A DNA stretch of 64,000 nucleotides from Pyxicephalus adspersus (lineage: Eukaryota; Chordata; Amphibia; Anura; Pyxicephalidae). The stretch lies in assembly GCF_032062135.1 (NCBI RefSeq), contig NC_092858.1, forward strand, positions 121,184,282-121,248,281. The letters run 5' to 3'. The position numbers and the translations under genes are program-made. Position 1 is the first letter of the stretch. Each line of letters opens with the position of its first letter. A model generated the notes under the pieces. It did no database searches and was not told the DNA's origin. It saw only the letters and a list, made by a program, of their open reading frames with translations. This document shows, in pieces, positions 39,126 through 64,000 of the stretch.

Positions 39126-39277
39126 GGCTACGTACACATGTGCAACAACTGTCCTTGGAAACAAACGATTAACGACCAATCGTTGGTCACTGCACCACGA
39201 CGCCAATAAATGAGGAATATCGCTGGAAACAATTGGGTGACGATCGTTCGCTATTTATAGTGTGTACGGTCATGCAG
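39126..39277. mobile_element. CpG-rich GTACACA foldback element, short copy
   Basis: It starts GGCTACGTACACATGTGCAA, contains AACGACCAATCGTTGGTC and GACGATCGTTCGC, and ends ATAGTGTGTACGGTCATG. The same vocabulary as 51455-51884. It lies about 150 bp upstream of CAPZA1 exon 2. Confidence 0.6.
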
Positions 39278-39429
39278 ATGATTTATTTTTTACAAAGACT
39301 TTGCATGTCTTTTTTGTCAATTAGGTCTACCTCCTGGTGACTTTTTGTTTTTTTGGGTTTGGGTCCACTTTAGGTCTGGTATTTCAGGAATTTAACAAAA
39401 GTTTCTGATCAGTTTTTGTATTTCTGCAG

Positions 39430-57783
<18,354 letters not shown>

Positions 57784-58520
57784 GCCATAAGGTTCTGGAG
57801 CAGCCAGCTTCATATTGCACTGTTGTCTTTTTCCAGCTCCATTTAGAAGAAAACCAATATAAGGTGTATTTTTTTTACCTAGAAATAATGCAGAACAATT
57901 GGATTTGTTTTATAATCTCTTCTATTAAACCGGTAAATGGGATTATTGTATATGCAAGTCCTTTTAAATATGACACAGGAATGTTTAATTTTGATGTTAA
58001 AGAATATACCAGCTTCAGATACCCTTTTTACTTGTACATCTGAAGCAAACAACATAAAAAAGCCATGTTTTACTGTAGGCATGTGTGACATGATCTAGTT
58101 AATCTTATAAATATACTAACAACATATGTTTTGTTACTAGATAACTGCATTGTGCATCTCAGCACTTGCCAATGAGAAACAACATCCGGTAAATTTAAAA
58201 ATCCCAATATACTATAAATAATATATATGGTAATATATATCATATGAGTGGTAATATTTGTGTAAAACTTCTTTACTTAGACGAAAAAAGAAACTGGTTA
58301 ACATCTTTTAATATTGGGTCTTTGGCACTCAGTAGTGAAAAGTAAGTTGTTGCTTTGGGTTTTTTCAGATTTTGTTGGTAGATGGGCGATAGAAGAAAGG
58401 ATCTGGGGTGCAGGAAATCCATAAGAAAAGCATTATTGTTGACAGAATTTTGACTATATCTATATTTTGATAATGACAACTAAAATACCTCACAACTACA
58501 ATAAATGCAAGCAGTCACGT
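57784..58520 (+). other. CAPZA1: CAPZA1 3' UTR (end estimated)
   Basis: AT-rich sequence directly follows the stop codon. The first perfect AATAAA that I find is at 58500-58505, which would give a UTR of about 0.74 kb. The true poly(A) site cannot be fixed from sequence alone, and a longer UTR is possible. Confidence 0.4.
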
Positions 58521-59149
58521 TAAGGATATGTCACTATTCAGGCGATTTCACAGTCCATTTCTAGATCAGATAGGCAACTGATTTCTAATATGGTGAAATT
58601 AGGTCCCCCTACTAGAAGGGATGTTTTCTTGCAATGTCACAGAGTAGCTTTCTCTGTCTTCACTAGATATTTGTTAAAAAAATGACTGATCTTTTTTTCA
58701 GCAAAACTGACTGTATTCTTCTTCCATGAATCAGGAATGTTTTTTTTCATTGTCACAGAACAGCTACTACCCAACCCTTACTAGACAATGTTTGAAGAAA
58801 CTCTATCCTAGGAATGACACTTAGTGCAAGCTACCTTCCTATTCACTCCTTGATGTCCCCTTGAGGCTAGCAGAGAATGTTCTGTAGAACATCTTGCACA
58901 GGACCCATAACTGTATAGAGTGGCAAAAGTGTACAATACACAATTATGATCCTGAGAAATGGTAACAAACCAATATTCTTGATGAGGTAACAACTGTTTC
59001 AGAACATTTGTGTTTAAAATACATTGATTTACCTTGCTGAGTTCTGCTGTTTCTTACTTTTATCAAAAACATTTTTTGTAACTCTTATGAGGTTAATTTT
59101 TAACCTCGTAAAAGGCAACTGCAGATGAGAATTCCGTAGATGTGTAGTA

Positions 59150-59400
59150 CAGCATGGTGGTTCAGTGGTTAGCACTCTTGCCTTTGCAGCGCTGGGTCCC
59201 AGGTTTGTATCACGGCCAAGACTCTATCTGCATGGAGCTTGCAGGTTTCCCCAGTGTCTGTGTGGGTTTCTTCCCGCATCCAAAAAAAAACATTAGGTTA
59301 GGTTAATTGGCTTCCCCCCAATAAATACATTGACCTTAGACTACAATAATGACATATGACTATGGTAGAGACATTAGTTTGTGAGCCCCTTTTTGTAGAA
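59150..59400 (+). mobile_element. tRNA-derived SINE
   Basis: The head has a pol III A box TGGTTCAGTGG (59158-59168) and a B-box-like GGTTTGTATCA (59202-59212). Then comes a central region (GCATGGAGCTTGCAGGTTTC, GTGTCTGTGTGGGTTTCTTC), an A run, and TTAATTGGCTTCCCCCCAAT through TTAGTTTGTGAGCCCC. The last part matches the copy at 12369-12572, which carries the LINE-like tail missing here. Confidence 0.82.
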
Positions 59401-61889
59401 TGGACATTGACTGTTATGTCATGCCTGCACCAAGGTTCTGAATACAATGCTTTGAAAGTATGTTTAAGCCTCACAAATTCACTGGCTTTAATATGCAATG
59501 TTTTTCTCACACTGCTCTTCAACCTGTTTTGGGCTTCGACCTCCTACCAGCATAGCACTGCAACTTTAAATGGCCGTATAAAGTTATTTGGAATATATTT
59601 TTTGGGGGGTGAAGCTAAGTGGTGGTGATAAATATACCAGCCAGGACTGGATTTGGGTGGCATGTTTACTCCTTTCACAGCTGTATTAGTATCATCATAT
59701 ATTATAAAAGTGCTTAGAACAGGGCTTTTCTGTCATGGTTTCCACCAATGACCCTCCACTATCATCATGGCTGCTCCACCCCCCAAATATTTTTGTCTCT
59801 GGCCCTGTTACCATTCTGTAATGGTAGAATTCTGACCTCTCCTTTTCTAAATTCTCAGTGTTTTGTTAGTCATGCTGATTTATTGGCTTCTACACTTTCT
59901 AAATCACTGACCCAGATTTAGTAGATCCAATGTTAAGACTGCACACTTATTCAGGTTAGAGTACACTGAACCCAGGCAATTAGTAAGTTAGCTATTTATA
60001 TACAGATCATTTTTTTCCTTCCATTGGATCAACTATGTCTATAGGGTTTTTATCCATAATATGTTTTCTTTTCTCTAGTGGTTAAACGTCTTTTTTCAAC
60101 CTAACTGAACCATTGGTGGTATATACTAGAGTGATCTTGCTTTCGACATGTCTAGGAAAACTATAAAAAACACAATCTTTGGAGCACTAATGGACTGATC
60201 AAAAGGAAGAAGGGGAAACTGCATAGAGAAGACCAATTCATTGCCCTGCATTTGTATTCATTAACAGAGCTTCATGCTTTGAGTATGCCAAAAATCTGAG
60301 GTTACATGTCTGTACACATTTTCTCCAAAGGAGAGTCCTCCAGCAAGAGCATTTTTATGTTTTTGCATACTAATGTGAATATAATCTTACATCAAAAAGT
60401 GGAATATAGTCTATTGTACTGAAACAGTAGCCAAGTTTCATTTCTCTTGATGAGAGCAAAGTGTAATCTCATGACTTTTCTTGTTTAGTTTGTGTACAAT
60501 GGGAGGAATTTATTGCCAGTCATTAAATAATCTTAGTCAGTTTTACCAAGACCTTTTACTGTTAGACAAGAATCCTCTGGCAGTTCTGAAAACATAATAT
60601 GTTTAAGTATTTAAATATCAATACTTGTTACAATTATACCATTTTCTTAGCACTGTCCCAAAAGTAATTACCATCCATTAGACAGATCAGACTCCAACAT
60701 GAAATTCTGGTTTAATAAATAAATATCCAGAAAAAAATAAAAAATAAAAATGATCTCTCTCTGCTATAATCCTAATTTTGTTAGTGTACATACAGCCTTC
60801 GCATGTACAAGAAAATGTTCTGTATATGTAAGGGTGTTTTGAAAAGAGAAGAGTTGGGATGACTCCCTAGGTTGCAATTAAATGCCAATGCTGTAGCAGC
60901 ACCTACAGTCTGTAGCAGCCTCCAACTAAAAAGGTTTTTTAAATACCAATGGGTCTTCCCCAAAAAGACATTTCTAGTCCCCAGGATAAATCATACTTGC
61001 CTTTGAAGAAAGTAGGTCAACACTTGAGGGTAGTTTTCAAAAGTTTACCAAAACTTTGGGTGGGTCGGGCGGGGGTGGGCTGGGGATAAAGGGGATAACC
61101 TCACATGGAGCTCTTATAGAAAGTTAGCTAGTAATTGCTGGGTGTGTTACAGCATCCAGAAGTATCATACTGAACTTATTCTAGTGCACATCAGCTACAC
61201 AACAAGTGTTTGTTAATTTTACTGCTGCTGGAAATTATTACTAAAAATAATTTGCAGTGAAAATATTTCCACACCTTTAGAAGTTTCAGAAGTTTCCCCA
61301 ATTGGTAACTGACAGGTAATGTTATACAGATCGTTACAAATAAAGGAAGTGATATTAACGAAGGGTAGGTGGATTTGGCACCAAAGGTTGTGTGCATATA
61401 GCCCCCAGTGATAGTAATGCTGCCCTGTATAAATCACATGCACTAGCAATGTGCCCTTGAAAATAAATTAACATGTAACCTGTTCATTGCAGATTCTGTT
61501 TTTTTCCCCTATAAATAGAATAAAACAAAACAGAAAGTATGTTACTGGCAGAATCACTGAGTAAAAATAGAAAAAAAGCTTAAAAAACTAATGCAGCCAG
61601 CACAGTGACTAATGACTGGTAAACTGCCATATATAAAACTCAGTATTCTTTTATATAGTGGTTTGATGAGCCAATTTGGAAAAACACTAAGCAGCCATAT
61701 TTCCTCCTTTTTTGTTTCCCTTTATTTCCTTCATTTCTTTGTGTGTTGTAATGTGTTTTGGTTCTGTTATTGGTCTCGTTTGTACCACTGTACCACTGTG
61801 CAGTGTCATCATTTTCTATAATTGTGTATTTGTGTAATTATGGTAAAGTTTATTATGTCACATGATAGAAAACCACAAATGAATCAGTA
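59401..61889. other. downstream intergenic sequence, no identified gene
   Basis: No neighbour-gene exon on either strand could be recognised between the SINE and the L1 remnant. Confidence 0.45.
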
Positions 61890-63012
61890 ATGACAAGAGC
61901 AGGTTAGTGTATATAGAAAGCTGAATAATTCTTGTCAGGATTAAAAGTAAATAGAACTAAATCAGTGGCTCTAAATATTATTCTTGTAACTGAAACGGTG
62001 AAAATACTTAAACAAAACATTGATTTTATATTGGGAAATAAATCTTTAAAATACTTAGGGGTTCAGCCTTTTTCCTCGTACCAAAAGTTATATCGACATC
62101 AAAGTTGTGCTTCTATATGTTCTGTGTTCACCTCATACTCCTCTCGACCCATTGTGACAGAATCTGGAATTTTTACTAGGAAATTATTTATTAAGCTTTA
62201 AAGAGTGGAAAAAGGGCTTTATGCGTATTGAGGACCTAATATTTGATTGACTGGTTATTAGTACAGAACAGACTTAATAAATGGCAGGCCAACAGGGGCA
62301 TAGTTTGCCCTTACTTTTTTCGGAACCTCCGTATAAGCTCTCCCTGTGCGCTCACCACTGATAGCCTTCACTGTTACCTTGCCCCTCTTCTTTTTTTATG
62401 ACTACACCCCTGCAGACCAATATATCACCTTTATGATTTAGAAATTGTGGGGAACTATGGTACATATATGGTGAACACGCCCAGTTGTACAAAGATTCTG
62501 GCTAGAGGTCTATCAACAGATTTGGGTAGTAACTAAATTCAGGTTAATATCTAGACTGGAAAATGTATTATTTTGCAGGGATGAAGATTGAGTTCCCAAA
62601 CCAAGTAAAAAATTAGTCAGATATATGTTATTGGCAGTACAAGTAGCCATTGGAAAAGCTTGGAAATCCACCAGTATTACAATATCTGTAATGGAGGGGA
62701 AACTTGATCGGATAATGATAAATTACAGACCCATATGCATCCCCAGAAATAAAATGGATGTTTTTGAACAGACTTGAAGCAGAATTATAGTCAAATTAAT
62801 ATTATTAGTTAATGAAGTGAAGGTATTAAAAAATCAAAGTATATGGATTTGTTTTTTTTTCCAGCAGGATTACAGGGTGGGCCTAAAAGGGATTATTTTA
62901 AATTTGTTTTGAAATTACCCTGGAATTTGGGAATTTTTTTTTTGTTTGTTTTTTTCTCCCTTTTTTGTATGGGATTTGTGCAATTTTTGTACTTTAATAA
63001 TAATAAAAAATA
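61890..63012 (+). pseudogene. L1-type LINE, 3' part, degenerate
   Basis: The first frame gives SGLKVNRTKSVALNI and LGNKSLKYLGVQ, the L1 RT block before the thumb (usually SGL.IN..K....KYLGI). Further on, in shifted frames, VVQRFWLEVYQQI and LLAVQVAIGKAWKS match the L1 ORF2 C-terminal region. It ends with a T-rich 3' UTR and AATAATAATAAAAAATATT. Stops and frameshifts are frequent; the 5' part is missing. Confidence 0.8.
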
Positions 63013-63170
63013 TTAAAATATAAAGCAGAACGAAGTAATTCAAGTGTATAAAACAACTATTGGTAAGTAAAAGGTGACAGTTGTAAGAGCATGTTGCTTT
63101 CTAGTAAGTGTAAACACTAAGTTGGTATGTGGCCCAGGGAGACAAAGACAAGTACAATATAAAGAATGCA

Positions 63171-63381
63171 NNNNNNNNNNNNNNNNNNNNNNNNNNNNNN
63201 NNNNNNNNNNNNNNNNNNNNNNNNNNNNNNNNNNNNNNNNNNNNNNNNNNNNNNNNNNNNNNNNNNNNNNNNNNNNNNNNNNNNNNNNNNNNNNNNNNNN
63301 NNNNNNNNNNNNNNNNNNNNNNNNNNNNNNNNNNNNNNNNNNNNNNNNNNNNNNNNNNNNNNNNNNNNNNNNNNNNNNNNN
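63171..63381. other. assembly gap of 211 N
   Basis: A run of N. ORFs predicted across it are meaningless. Confidence 1.
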
Positions 63382-64000
63382 GTGAATATCATATAATCTT
63401 TATTTTTTCACTATAATGAAAACATCATCTTTTGTATTGTTATTACCAGCCTAATGACTCTTTTGCTGCTCTCCTCTATATACAGAAATTGATATTAGAA
63501 GTTATTACCAACTTGAAGCTAGAACTATTTTAAAGAGTAATAATCTTTGGACATTGACTTTCATGTTACTTTGATCATAATACTGTTACAATAAAATGGA
63601 CAGTAAAATATCATTTTAAAGAGGAACTAAATGTTAAAAGTTAAACATTGTGAGCAGACAGGTCAGGCCTTTGATTGCAGAAGAGACAGCCAGCAGAAAT
63701 TCTAATACTTCCCTACTTTATCAGAACTAAGCAAATAATGTATGATTTAAATACACTTTGTTAAGTTTGTTATTTCCTTTTACACAGTGAAATCTAACGC
63801 TCAACACATAAAAGTTAGTTATACAAACTCTTTCAATCTACCAATCTTCCAATCTACCAACAACAATGTAGTGCAGGAGCCTGCATGTTTTAATAATAAT
63901 TGAACAATTTTAATCAGACTAAAGAAAGATTAGAAAAACGGCTTTGTGAATTGATCTCAAATAAATTCAATTCACAATAAGGCTTCTCAGCATTCTGCAT

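Noticed and set aside
59150..59230. Possible tRNA gene because of A and B boxes
   Set aside because: No cloverleaf or anticodon arm; the boxes belong to a tRNA-derived SINE head.
63074..63416. ORFs spanning the N gap
   Set aside because: They consist mostly of unknown residues.

Overview
This is eukaryotic nuclear DNA, most likely from an anuran amphibian. That assignment is an inference. It rests on GT/AG-spliced exons of a vertebrate housekeeping gene in long repeat-filled introns, a tRNA-derived SINE with a (TAA)n tail, L1-type and L2/CR1-type LINE remnants, and dense foldback DNA transposons of the kind common in frog genomes. I see no bacterial, phage or organellar features.

The one gene I can identify firmly is on the + strand from about 39.4 to 57.8 kb. 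It encodes the alpha subunit of the F-actin capping protein CapZ (CAPZA1-like). Nine coding exons join without frameshift or stop into 273 codons plus TGA, which corresponds to everything after the first 13 residues of the usual 286-residue protein. The expected exon 1 (a MAD... start) is not visible in the window. A possible alternative first exon lies at about 33.47-33.63 kb; it would supply M-N-L-Q in frame and has a TATA-like box.

Layout. 0-17 kb: mostly unrecognised non-coding DNA with a TTAA-flanked foldback element, a LINE 3' fragment nested in an older repeat, an old LINE remnant and a SINE. 17.5-17.95 kb: a GC/CpG-rich, promoter-like island containing an exon-like minus-strand ORF. 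18-33 kb: repeats, including a degenerate 34-bp tandem array (21.2-22.2 kb), two 1-1.4 kb segments with opposite strand asymmetry (26.2 and 31.3 kb) and several LINE/SINE tails. 33.4-39.4 kb: candidate first exon, then a putative intron 1 with a hAT-like element (34.9 kb) and a 41-bp perfect inverted repeat (38 kb). 39.4-57.8 kb: CAPZA1 exons; the 6.1-kb fourth intron holds a decayed Ty1/copia retrotransposon (44.0-48.3 kb). 57.8-64 kb: 3' UTR, a SINE, an L1 remnant (61.9-63.0 kb) and a 211-bp N gap.

The copia element is the most unusual resident. It has two LTRs, a polypurine tract, decayed gag and pol segments, and a primer-binding site complementary to the anticodon arm of initiator tRNA-Met. 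That is the internal, half-tRNA priming mode known from Drosophila copia. The reading frames are broken, so it is not autonomous. Apart from CAPZA1, everything listed is mobile-element debris, simple repeats or low-confidence exon candidates.
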